DNA of 64,000 nt from NCBI GenBank assembly GCA_944472155.2, contig OX235277.1, positions 39,634,758 through 39,698,757 of the forward strand, in the 5' to 3' direction. Positions 11,236 through 20,690 of this stretch are shown here, piece after piece. The notes beneath the pieces are model-generated. The model was not told the DNA's origin. It was given only the letters and a program-made list of their open reading frames with translations, and made no database searches. Position 1 is the first letter of the stretch. Every line of letters begins with the position of its first letter. A program made the translations under genes and the position numbers. The stretch comes from Trichobilharzia szidati. Lineage: Eukaryota > Platyhelminthes > Trematoda > Strigeidida > Schistosomatidae.

Positions 11236-11897
11236 TAAGTTTAATATTCACCACTCATCATTTAATTACATCGTAGGTGAAAGATAATCTATCAAGCCTG
11301 GCCACTTTATTGTACATTTATTTATAAATCGAACACTTCTTGTGGAAACAGTTAAATAAGCAGGATGAATTAGCAAAGCTTACCACCGCTCTCTCCAGCA
11401 CTGTCCGACGCAATTGGACAGAGGAGTTATAAAGTTATTCAGCAGTCCTATATTCGAACACCTTGTGAATGAGAAGCAAAATATTGATAAAAATTCAGCC
11501 ATTAGAATTCAATGCAATTCGCAAAGTCAATTTGCTAGGATTTTACGCCTTCGACTGCTGAGCATAACTGAGGTAGTTAGTAGCTGTGAACATTTCTCAA
11601 CTCAATCTTTGTGTTCAAACAGAGTTTTTCTAATCCCTCTCCCTTCCAGAGCCTCCAACACCAATCTAGAATATTCACTTCTTTGGATAATGCAGGTGAA
11701 TCTAAATAGCATCTTTATTTGTACTGCTAACTTTATTACCAGTATCATACTGTGGTAGAGTTGCTTATTTCAGTCTTACTTTCACATTTTATGACTACCA
11801 TTCTTCTACTTATATTCTACGTGGTTAAATTTGATTCTATTCATTCACATTGTTTCAGATGTCTCTGACTACTATCTTATTGTGCAATTCTAAAGTT
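11236..11897. other. Unassigned intronic sequence
   Basis: Contains a 114-codon right-strand frame (11414-11758) with no family resemblance that I recognise and no splice-site support. Probably chance or a decayed repeat. Confidence 0.4.
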
Positions 11898-12416
11898 TGG
11901 TGAACATTTGTAAAAAATTATATTTGTAAAGTCTCAGCGAGATTGAAATGAGTAATTCCAACGTTTCGTTTGGCAATCTGGTCCGAACTTCTTCTTATGG
12001 AAAGGTTAAGAAATGTTTTACAACTGTTCACCCACACACACATACATACTCTGTTTAAAGTGTTTAACAAAGGTAGACCAATATTTGTAAGTCCGAGGTC
12101 AAATTTTGATCACAGCTCATAAAATTTTGTTTATTATACTTGTTGATACTTTTTGAATGACTCATGATTGGACAAAATTTTTAAAATCAAGTGATGTTCT
12201 TTTTATATATAAACATATGTTATGTTTATTTCGATTAATTTCCCTGAAGAAGTTCGGACCAGATTGCCAAACGAAACGTTGGAATTACTCATTTCAATCT
12301 CGCTGAGATGTTACAAATATAATTTTTTACAAATGTCTATTTCTCACTCGGCGCACAAATATTTTAGAACTATTCTGTCAAATCTTGACGACAGTTCATT
12401 TGAATGGTGAACATTT
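11898..12416. mobile_element. Short palindromic retroelement with 12-bp target-site duplication
   Basis: The 12-mer tggtgaacattt occurs at 11898-11909 and 12405-12416 in direct orientation. Between them is an inverted repeat: 11932-11994 and 12244-12306 are exact or nearly exact reverse complements over about 63 bp, and weaker pairing continues outward to about 11900 and 12346. A roughly 60-bp single-copy tail (12347-12404) lies on the right only. This layout (inverted arms plus one-sided tail) matches the PLE copy at 61044-62353. The motif cctgaagaagttcgg...cgaaacgttgg is often seen near PLE ends. Confidence 0.6.
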
Positions 12417-12967
12417 AATGAAAATATGTACAGGCTTGCTTAAAACGTATTCTGTAATTAACAAGAGCTGGGGACAGATGTTACAAATAGTAGTAGGTGG
12501 TACACAAAGGGCCACCAGAATAGTAAAGATTGAATAATATTCAAGGCACTGTTGTTCCTAGTGTACAACTGTTCCAAAATTGAAGCCACATATGTTATCT
12601 ACAACTAGGTCTTAATTTAACCCACCCTTTTGGTTTTAGTGTATCGGTTGTCCTCTTTTTATTGTATTTCTCCCTTATCCCTCATTCAAATAATTTATCT
12701 GATAGTCCCATAAATGCGATTTCGACTTATATTATTTTCTATCGTCTACAGCAGTGGTGTACAGATTAACTACCGATTATCTGTTACAGAAGTTGTTAGC
12801 TAAACCCTGATACTATGTATCTGTCCCTCTAAAGCTGAGTTATTCACTTATTAAACGTGATGAACTTTCGTCTGTTATATCCTTGTTAAACTGTTGAACA
12901 TTTTATGATTACTGTAAATGGGTGAACAAGATTCATTAGAATATGAATACATCTCTGATCTGTGTAT
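12417..12967. other. Unassigned intronic sequence
   Basis: No gene or repeat recognised. Confidence 0.45.
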
Positions 12968-13330
12968 TTTGATGACAGCACCAGTTGTTTTGGTGGGTCA
13001 TTTCTCCTCTCAAAAGACGTCTTCTAAGGAGAAGAGACCGTCAAGATAATTCACCAGTATCGAAGAGGTGTTCAATTACTTATTTTTGTGGTTCTTACAT
13101 AACATCCTATCTCATTGCTTCGGTAACTGGGTGAATTAGCATTCTTCAAACCCTCTTGGATATAACCCGCCTTGAATGATCGATGTACTTAATTTCATAG
13201 TAGCGGATGAATTAACACAGTGTTGCATATTTTCATATAAGTGATTGTAGAATTATGGTCGGATGGGAAAAATACCCTCATCGACCCTGCAGCAAGTATC
13301 ATTTCAAGAGATTTTGTAATCTTTTGATTG
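12968..13330. repeat. Unclassified interspersed repeat R1, inverted copy of 38865-39230
   Basis: About 350 bp match the reverse complement of 38865-39230, including caccagttgttttggtg, tcctctcaaaagacgtcttc, gaagaggtgttca, acccgccttgaatga and gtcggatgggaaaaa. Both copies abut an Smα-like repeat on the same relative side, so R1 may be part of a longer composite repeat. Confidence 0.65.
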
Positions 13331-13640
13331 GACACTAACTAATGTCTTGTGTCTAGTCATTTTGTTTATTGCAGACTGAATTCTATCAGTCAAGTCTGCA
13401 GTATGGCCACCACGCTAGGTGTCTTGCCATCACGGTAATAGATAATTGTAAGCAATCGGTTTTGGACCTGGGTCTCACGCTTGTTGGCACTCACCAGTCA
13501 GCAAGGCATATTTGCAATCTTGAAGGGCCTCATGTCCCTTGTGAGATTCAAACGCGTGTCACCCAGTGCTGCATTTAGGATGTCAGGAGGCAAGTGACAC
13601 CTGGATTCGAGGTCCAAACACAGCGCTTCCTTAGATGAAG
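13331..13640 (-). repeat. Smα-like hammerhead repeat, degenerate copy
   Basis: Antisense copy containing gcagactgaattctatcagt, tttggacctgggtctcacg, a hammerhead remnant (gttggcactcaccagtcagc, with a broken CTGATGA box) and the tRNA-like B box gattcaaacgcg. Confidence 0.65.
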
Positions 13641-14049
13641 AAATTAGGTCACATTTTTGTAGAACTTTTCTTGAAAGGCCTAGCTGCACGCTTATGGCCG
13701 TATTGCTTACTTCATTATCAATATTATAATGTGCTACAATTGCTACGATTTTAGCCTTAGTTTCAAAATTTATCATTATTCTATCATCTAATCGCTATGA
13801 GACTGTAGTTATTTCCCCTTGTACTCCAACTGGTATACGCAATCTACTTGGTTCTATTGATCCACATTGTTTCAGATATCCCAGACTAATACTTTATTAC
13901 CTAATTGTAAGGCCTCATGAGAATTCTCATCATAACGTATTTGCTTGCTTAACTCGTCTTCTAAAATATGTTACATATGAATAAATATAAAAGACTATCG
14001 AATATATGGATTGGCTAATACGCATCATTGTAGCTGTACAGAAATAAAT
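13641..14049. other. Unassigned intronic sequence
   Basis: Partly covered by a 92-codon left-strand frame (13776-13498) that does not match any family with confidence. Confidence 0.4.
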
Positions 14050-14266
14050 TCTTGGTATTAGATGATTGGAGGCAATCGGCAGGAAGCCTTGGACCTAGGT
14101 TTCGTGCTAGTTGGCATTCATCAGCAAGGCGTATCTGCAATCTAGAAGGAACTGATATCCCTTCTGAGATTCGAACCCACGTCACCCAGTGCTACAGCCA
14201 GAGACGTTACCACTGAGCTAATCAGGCTCGCGAATGACCTCTTGTAGGACTGTATTGGATATTTTT
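14050..14266 (-). repeat. Smα-like repeat unit: tRNA-like Pol III promoter plus hammerhead
   Basis: On the minus strand the unit reads attagctcagtggtaacg (A box), gtgggttcgaatctcag (B box), then the hammerhead at 14130-14086. The segment ggaggcaatcggcaggaagc recurs at 14068 and 14413, giving a 345-bp tandem period, close to the size known for the schistosome Smα family. Confidence 0.85.
14086..14130 (-). ncRNA. Hammerhead ribozyme, type I, one stem II mismatch
   Basis: Read on the minus strand: stem I GCCTTG pairs with CAAGGC; core box CTGATGA; stem II ATGC/GCAC with loop CAACTA (outer A-C mismatch); GAA box; stem III palindrome ACCTAGGT with no loop; cleavage nucleotide C. It follows the tRNA-like promoter of the same repeat. 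Known family: Smα satellites encode active hammerheads. Activity of this copy is uncertain because of the 10.1-11.1 mismatch. Confidence 0.8.
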
Positions 14267-14732
14267 GATTGCACACTAGTCAGTAACTAGTGTAATGTGT
14301 CTAGTCCTATCTTCGGTGCAGACTGAATTCTACCAGTCATGTTTGCAATGTGACCACCATGCTAGGTGGCTCACCATTACGGTGCACTGTGAATTGTTGG
14401 TATTAGATGGTTGGAGGCAATCGGCAGGAAGCCTTGGACCTAGGTTTCGTGCAGCACTGCAGCACTGGGTGACGCAGGTTCGAATCTCAGAGGGGACGTC
14501 AGTTCCTTCAAGGTTGCAGATACGCCTTGCTGATGAGTGCCAACTAGCACGAAACCTAGGTCCAAGGCTTTCTGCCGATTGCCTCCAACCATCGAGTACC
14601 AACAATTCACAGTGCACCGTAATGGTGAGCCACCTAGCATGGTGGCCACATTGCAAACATGACTGATAGAATTCAGTCTGCACCGAAGATAGGACTAGAC
14701 ACATTACACTAGTTACTGACTAGTGTGCAATC
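14267..14732. repeat. Smα-like palindrome: two 186-bp inverted arms around a 94-bp centre
   Basis: Arms 14267-14452 and 14547-14732 have equal length and are reverse complements with few differences (outer gattgcacactagt / actagtgtgcaatc; inner ggtttcgtgc / gcacgaaacc). The centre holds the tRNA-like B box caggttcgaatctcag and the 5' half of the hammerhead. Several 69-124 codon open frames on both strands over this region are products of the symmetry. Confidence 0.88.
14524..14568 (+). ncRNA. Hammerhead ribozyme, type I, complete core
   Basis: All conserved parts are present in order. Stem I GCCTTG (14524-14529) pairs perfectly with CAAGGC (14563-14568). The core CTGATGA is at 14530-14536. 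Stem II GTGC/GCAC (14537-14540, 14547-14550) is closed by loop CAACTA. The GAA box is at 14551-14553, stem III is the self-complementary ACCTAGGT (14554-14561), and the cleavage-site C is 14562. Stem III has no loop, so a monomer would fold it poorly; two copies could pair as a dimeric ribozyme. A B box lies just upstream (14477-14492), so a Pol III transcript is plausible. Confidence 0.88.
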
Positions 14733-14799
14733 GAGAAAAGAAATAAATTCAGTAGTCTTACACTTTATGTTGAGACACTGTGACGATATATTTATAATT

Positions 14800-16050
14800 A
14801 TTATTTTGAATAAAGAAAGAACTAACATATTTGCAGGATAATACGAACAGGTTTTATTATTCCGTGGATTCTCTTCAACATAAAAAGAAGGAATGCTAGA
14901 ACAATCGAAAAATCTATGTTCAGGAAAGATACTTGGACTGGCCAATACTTGAATTACCACAGTTTCTGCCCAATGAGCTACACAAGAAGCCTGGTGAGAT
15001 CGCTCTTTAGCAGCAGAGCTAGAGTGTTGTGTTCAAAAGTTGAAGAGAAACTCACAGTCATCGAAAAGAACTTATTCGAAAATAGATACTATCGGAAGGA
15101 AAAACCACTTGGACCGAAACCCGAAATAGTTGGAAAGAAATCAGTTCTTGTCTGTCTAGTGCATAAAGGCGAAGTATCCATAAGAATGGAAAACAGAGTT
15201 AAAGCTGCATTGAAAACAATATTTCCTGCCTCCAGACTTATTCCACTGTAAAATACGGTATGCTCGATAACATAGTCAAAAGGAGGTAAGTAGCCCGTTC
15301 TTGTCAACTCCACCTGCATTTACTAATTCGCCTGCAATTGTGGCAGCAAGTACACGGACAGAACTGAGAGGACAGCGTCTACAAGATTTTCTGAACATAT
15401 CCCTAGAATTCTCCGTTTGGAAGGCAACAAAGTTTTCTCAAGTGCAGTTGCCAGCCACACCTACTTGACACAGGATTTACAGCGGAAATTAGTCAGGCCT
15501 TCAAAATAATCAATACACCAAGAAAAGGATGGTTAATTCCGTTCGCAGAAGCCATTGACATCAAAAGATTTCTACCCACCCTGTGGATTCAGAAAGACAA
15601 TGTGACTAATCGCCCATTACCCTGGTAACCATAATTGTCTTGTTTGTGTGCTCTTGTGTTTTTATTCTGTTTCGTGCATAGCATTCCACTCAATCTTTAC
15701 TTCAATTTTCATTCACTCTGTTGAACTCACTATTAAGGTACCAAATCTACTGAATTTAATTATTTTACTTATCTTATAGTTTTACTTCACTATTACCCCT
15801 GACCACCCTCCTGATTTCTCCTCCATATTATGTATAAATTAACTACATTGTTCTGTCTTGTGTTTTATCTCTAGTACATCCTTGTTTCAAGAGAAATCTA
15901 AATTCCACTCCCTCCCACTTGTCTAATTACTATATAAATAGTTACTCTTTTAATACTAAATAATTATCTACTTACATCTTCTTAGAAAACAAAAAGAGAA
16001 TTTGTATAATAATTGTGATAATACAGGTGTCTGTAAAATAAACACCCTTA
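14800..16050 (+). mobile_element. Penelope-like element, C-terminal part (left piece, interrupted by CR1)
   Basis: The region after the RT core reads WTGQYLNYHSFCPMSYTRSL; a long linker follows, and after a frameshift a GIY-YIG remnant FACNCGSKYTDRTERTASTRF with SEHIPRIL. The stretch 14800-14890 (acatatttgcaggataatac) is the reverse complement of 18105-18190, so the element has inverted ends. The CR1 at 16055-17996 is inserted in its 3' UTR. The piece at 18000-18195 is the other end. Confidence 0.78.
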
Positions 16051-16054
16051 TAAA

Positions 16055-17996
16055 AATTGAAATAGAAGGTTGAACAGACTATATAATAAAAAATTTTTAT
16101 CATGTAAAAATCCTTCAAACATTTGGAAACTTTTCAATAAACTTACAAGTAAAAAACAAATGTCTGTTGATGCTTATTCTGATGTTAATGCTTTAAACAA
16201 ATTATTTATCATGAAAAAATTAATATGCCTGTACCTGATGTACCTAGTCAAGATAATGGTCATTTTCCGTGTTTTAAAGAAAAGGATGTACTATTATGTT
16301 TGAAATCTTTAAATCCAACACACAGCCTTGGTCCAGATGGTGTACCAGGCATTCTTCTTCAAAAGTGTGCAGACATCTTGTGTCATCCTCTTACTCAAAT
16401 CTTTAATGCATCATTTAACAAGGAAACGGTACCTGCTGACTGGAAAGAAATCAAGGTTGTATCTGTACAGAAATCATCTTCTGGAGCAGGTATAAAGTTT
16501 AGACCGGTCGCTATAACATCTCCTTTTTTGAAAACTATGGAGAAACTTCTTTCGAATATTCTTAAACCTTCTTGAAAAGCTTTTAGTGACCCTAAGCAAT
16601 TTGCTTATAAGTGTGGAAGAAGTACATTAGATGCAGCCATTGTACTACACCACAATATTGTTTCCTGCCTTGATAAGGGTGCTAAGTTCGTTCGAACAGC
16701 TTTTTTAGACTATACTGTAGCTTTCGACTCTGTTCCTAGGACACTTTTATTAGGAAAGATGATTTCAGCACAAACAGAGACCTTGGCAACTAGATGGCTG
16801 TCTTCTTATTTTAAGGATAGGAAACAGCATACTGTTTTGGCTGGAAAGCGCTCCACTTCTCAGCTGACTGAAAGTGGTGTGCCTCAAGGTGCAGTACTTT
16901 CTCCATTTCTTGTCTCTTTCTTTTTGCATGACCTTCCGAACTCACCCAAAGTTAACTTCATTAAGTATGTTGATGATCTGACCGTTTCTGTCCCTGTAGT
17001 TTCCACATCGGATTGTTCCCATATGAATGGCTTCTTAGCTGAAGTTAAGGAATGGTCTGGCTCAAATTGTCTTAAACTAAATCCAACTAAATGTAATACT
17101 GTTGATTTCAGCTTGAGAAGTGAAAAAGACATTCATGGATTGATCCAATCTCATGATTGTTGTAATATTGATGGTAACATGATAGAGAGTAAGTCAAGTG
17201 TTTCTTATCTTGGCATTAGTTTCTCTTCAAACCTTTGCTGGTCGTCTCATATTCTTATAGTTTCTCAGAAAGTTTTCCGTCTGACTTATTACATAAAGAA
17301 GTTGAGGCACTCAGGTGTAACCCAATCTCTTCTCATACAATTTATTAATTCATGTGTTTTGCCCATCATTCTTTATTGTTCTCCATTATTCCTCCCTGGG
17401 CTACTCAAGAAAGACCATATAATACTACGAAGAACATTGAGGGCTGTAAGTAGGGTCAGTGCTATCCCTTTGACTCAACTAACTGACACTGTTGTCAATA
17501 GGCAAATGAATTCTTGTAAACACTTAGCTACAGTTATCTTGTCTGATAGTGAACATCCTCTTTATTCACAATTGTTTCCTTGTATCTCGTCGGGTAAGAC
17601 CAGAAGAAATTTCATAAACATTTATGCTCGTACTACAAAATATAAAAATTCGACCGTACCATATTTGGCACGAGTATTGTGTGAAGAGACAAATATCAGA
17701 AAAGAACTTTTACAACTTGTAAATCATTAACTAAATTATAAAATGTAATGATGCACATTATTGCATGTGTTATTTGTTATACTATTTATTTATTATTCAC
17801 TATGACCTAGCAATTGGTGTGGTTTTGTTGGTATTTTTGTTTTATGCTATTAACTATCAATATTTTAATATTTTATACATTTATATAATTATAAACAGAG
17901 ATAAACCATCGCAATATGTAAAAGAAACGCTGAAAATTCCATGCTGTAAATTGTTATTGTTGTGGAATAAAGTGATTATTATTATTATTCTGTGAA
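16055..17996 (+). mobile_element. CR1-like non-LTR retrotransposon, best-preserved copy (RT domain plus 3' UTR)
   Basis: The RT runs from about 16070 to 17730. Motifs: GPDGVPGILLQKCA, ITSPFLKTMEKLL, AFLDYTVAFDSVPR, SGVPQGAVLSPFLV, the catalytic KYVDDLTVS, LKLNPTKCN and SYLGISFSSNL, then the C-terminal YYIKKLRHSGVTQ. Only two lesions interrupt the visible frame: a frameshift near 16210 (A-rich run) and a TGA at 16573-16575. The APE-type endonuclease and ORF1 are missing (5' truncation). The 3' end has ggaataaagtgattattatt, a poly(A) signal followed by ATT repeats. It lies nested in a PLE, hence younger than it, and is antisense to the host gene. Confidence 0.9.
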
Positions 17997-17999
17997 ATT

Positions 18000-18200
18000 A
18001 TGTTGCTTATAGTTTCTATCTTTAACTTGAAACCTTTGTAAAAAAGGGCATGTTCAGAAACCATTTTTTGTAACATATAATTGATTTACTTAGGATATAT
18101 GGCGCAGTTGAAGAGAATGAGACTCCACGAAATAAAACCAGCTCGTATTATCCTGTCTGCAGATATGTTCGTTCTTTCTTTATTCAAAATGATAAAGGGA
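18000..18200 (+). mobile_element. Penelope-like element, right end of the copy split by CR1
   Basis: The segment gttgaagagaatgagactcc, cgtattatcctgtctgcag, tcgttctttctttattc is an inverted match to 14800-14890. It closes the PLE whose coding remnant lies at 14880-15640. Confidence 0.65.
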
Positions 18201-18214
18201 ACCGGCTGTATGAT

Positions 18215-18560
18215 ATTTATTATTATTATCCCGTTGAATTTGGAATTCAGCAGCGTATCCTCATTTTTTCCTGTTCTCTGCAATCGGTTCCAGCTGGTCC
18301 CACGATTATCCATAGATCCACATCTCCTCCTCACATGATTTCCTCCATTTCACCTTAAAATTCACACTCAGCTCGTCGTTTCTCATTCGCGTCACACTCG
18401 AGTGACGGCTTGGCGTGAGATTTTACTCAACGGTCGCCTTGGCGTGTATCCGATCCATCACCAATTCTTTCTGCATATTCGTTGAGCAATAGGTTCTTGA
18501 TTGATTCGTTCCTGGAGTTTCTTGCCGCCAATTCTTTCTGGTCACCTGATCGTCTGTAGT
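18215..18560 (-). mobile_element. RTE (SR2-like) 3' end fragment
   Basis: Antisense copy of the RTE terminus: attattattatcccgttg (tail side), cgagtgacggcttggcg, atattcgttgagcaatagg. The equivalent segments appear at 52670-52920 and 62380-62660. One of only three sense-oriented RTE pieces. Confidence 0.72.
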
Positions 18561-19460
18561 AGACGTTTTCAGAGAAAGACCACAGTAGAGGTTAGTCGAT
18601 GTACAATTTCAACAACCAACCTAAACGATTGAATTAAATCTCTAAACCTGTAAATTACTCGACCCTTTTGATAAGATAATAATTAAGAGTGATCCATAGT
18701 GAACGGAACCTGAGGAACCATGGAGGAGTGAATTTTCATCATTGATAGGTTTTCTTACTTATACCGCCTTACAAAACGGTACAGTTTACTAGATTACATT
18801 TCTGACGTTGATCATTGTTGATGCTTGTATCTTTCCCTCTTTATAAACATTTGAACACTGTGATTTTACGTTACACTGTTGTTTGACTGTTTGTCAGTGT
18901 ATACATGCAGATGACAATACTTGTTTTTTAATTCCTCGTCTAACTGAGGCTTGTAGTATTTATTGACCATAATTGTAGAGGGATACGTTGTTCACAGTAT
19001 CTGCAAATCACCAAGTGAACTAAATTACCCTTGAAAGTAAATGCGCTAGGATTGTTCAGCTGATGAAAAGTGAATTATTCCAGGCAATTGAAAGTACGCC
19101 AATGCTCCGACTTCTCCTCAGTGTCACAAGAATACAGCTGAAACGAACTTATGAAAGAATGTATCTTGACAAATGCCACTTCTGCAGTCTATTTTTAGAG
19201 GCATTAGTTTCGAACATTGCTCATCTGTGAAGCACTTCTTAGTGACTGAATTTCTTACGTAAGCCACCAATCAACTGAATAACTTCCGTGCACGTTATCA
19301 AAGTGATGCCGTCAGAGATTGGACATTGTATAAAAGTAATAATACGTTGTAACGCCACTTCGAGAATTCAATTAAAAATTGGCAATATTTGGTAGAGACA
19401 GAATATGAATGTAGTCAGTTCTTTTATGTGGATCAGTAACTTTGCGCGTCACAAAAAGAA
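18561..19460. other. Unassigned intronic sequence
   Basis: About 900 bp without a recognisable gene, exon or repeat on either strand. Confidence 0.5.
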
Positions 19461-19870
19461 TTTTCAACAGGTTGCAGACTTTCGTCAACAGCAGCCTTCG
19501 CTGGCTTCATGCTGAGGGTTAAGTGGCCAGCCGGCCAGAAATAATTAGCAACACGAAACTCTTCAGTGGAACAAAACAACCAAAAGCCGAGTGCTTAACA
19601 AACATTTGGAAGAAAATAGAGTTGGATCGTTGAGAAGACTGTCGATTGACATCGCTCTCAGTGCAGGTTATTGCTCGAGTGGAAGTTGATTGGAAGCGAC
19701 AAGTGGGTAGTCAGTACGAGGGTGAAATGGAGGAGTTTGTGTAAGGAGGAGTTGACAGATCATGGGCAATCATGGATAGGACAGCACCAAATAAAACTGA
19801 GTGAAAATGTGCTTCTGGAGCCATGCGTTCCAGATGGAACCCAAAGGAGTAATAATAAATAATAATATAT
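19460..19870 (+). mobile_element. RTE (SR2-like) 3' end fragment
   Basis: Contains caggttgcagactttcgtca (KLQTFVNS), ggccagccggccagaaat, a degenerate WRWIGH segment, and the terminal gatggaacccaaaggagtaa with an (ATA)n tail. Closest in the window to the fragments at 1, 35560 and 57460. Confidence 0.72.
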
Positions 19871-19929
19871 TCTGTTGTGATCTTCTGTTATTGTTACTTT
19901 TTTTCCAACTCATTCTGTGAGAGTGTACA

Positions 19930-20240
19930 ACAGCTTTCTTTCCAATGAAAATGTTTCCACCCTCTCGTGTCTTCTGATCAACGATTTACTAGCTTTCAGC
20001 AGAAAATGTCTCGAAATTCACCTTTTATGTCGGGTCGTTGTTTCAAGGGTAGAATACCCCACCAGCTACACAAATGGACTGAGTTGAGTTCTCTGCCAGA
20101 GCAATCTTCAAAATATCGTCTGGTCGGTAGTGTGTCAGAAAAACAGAGGAGGTTGGGTGTAGCACTAGCAACTCCAAACATGAAAACAACATTATCGCTA
20201 CTGAATATTCAAAGCTTAACGCTAGAAGCCTTATAGCGAA
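19930..20240 (+). repeat. tRNA-SINE/RTE-tail family, degenerate
   Basis: Loose match to the body and tail of the SINE at 5705 (gaggttgggtgtagcactag, cattatcgctactgaatatt, ctagaagcctta). Ends about 20 bp from the TM4 exon. Confidence 0.45.
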
Positions 20241-20260
20241 AACAAGGAGTTGTGACTTAC

Positions 20261-20324
20261 CGTGTATTGCCCAATGTCACTAATTTTGCAATTGCCCATG
20301 AAGATGTCAAGACGGCCGGAATTC
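20261..20324 (-). CDS. Class B1 GPCR, short exon encoding TM4
   Basis: Microexon-like internal exon of 64 bp, with acceptor TTAAATCATAG and donor ACACG|GTAAGTCA. It enters with two bases that complete Gly from the TM3 exon and leaves with two bases (CG) of an Arg codon. The joined peptide reads GWG-IPAVLTSSWAIAKLV-TLGNT, the expected class B TM4 pattern (GWG.P then W). The phase fits both neighbours exactly, which is the main evidence for so short an exon. The following residues R-L-W come from the junction and the next exon. Related receptors have Cys-Trp here, so the ECL2 disulfide cysteine is absent. Confidence 0.85.
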
Positions 20325-20579
20325 CTATGATTTAAGAAAATATAAACAAAAATAATATAATGAATAATAATAGAAGCTTCTTCCTGAAGAAATGTTTACA
20401 CTATGTATAGAATTATCAACACAGTCTACTATGTAATATTTTCTACTAATCCAGGATCTCTAGGTAAAACGACAATCTATTGTATATCGTGGGGCGCAAA
20501 TTCCGTTTGGTCTGGAGCGCAGAGTAATCCCATATGACATATTATTCTTTCGTCTGCGAAATTTTCACAGTGGCAGTTT

Positions 20580-20690
20580 CAAAGCCATGCGTCGGTGGCA
20601 CAGTGGTAGAGTTCTCACTGACCATGGAGGTGGTCCGGAGTTCGATACCTGGCTGCCAAAGCACTCCTTTACCTCGTTAAGCTTCATTTT
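20580..20690 (+). repeat. tRNA-derived SINE, head only
   Basis: Well-preserved A box (gtcggtggcacagtggtag) and B box (ggagttcgatacctgg), then ctgccaaagcactcctttac and a break at about 20690. The tail is missing. Confidence 0.7.

Noticed and set aside
11370..11430. Minus-strand CW followed by a GTAAGC donor, looking like the missing ECL2 Cys-Trp exon
   Set aside because: Joining to the exon at 9827 would create a TGA stop, and no TM4 or acceptor precedes it; the exon at 20324-20261 fits fully.
12243..12306. Possible hammerhead in the palindromic element (ctgaagaag ... cgaaacg)
   Set aside because: Box reads CTGAAGA and no stem II of proper position pairs between the boxes.
13498..13776. Left-strand 92-codon frame with vague PLE C-terminal resemblance
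   Set aside because: Similarity too weak, and half of it overlaps the Smα-like repeat.
14295..14704. Two similar 123-124 codon ORFs on opposite strands
   Set aside because: They mirror each other because of the 186-bp palindrome; the sequence is an Smα-like non-coding repeat.
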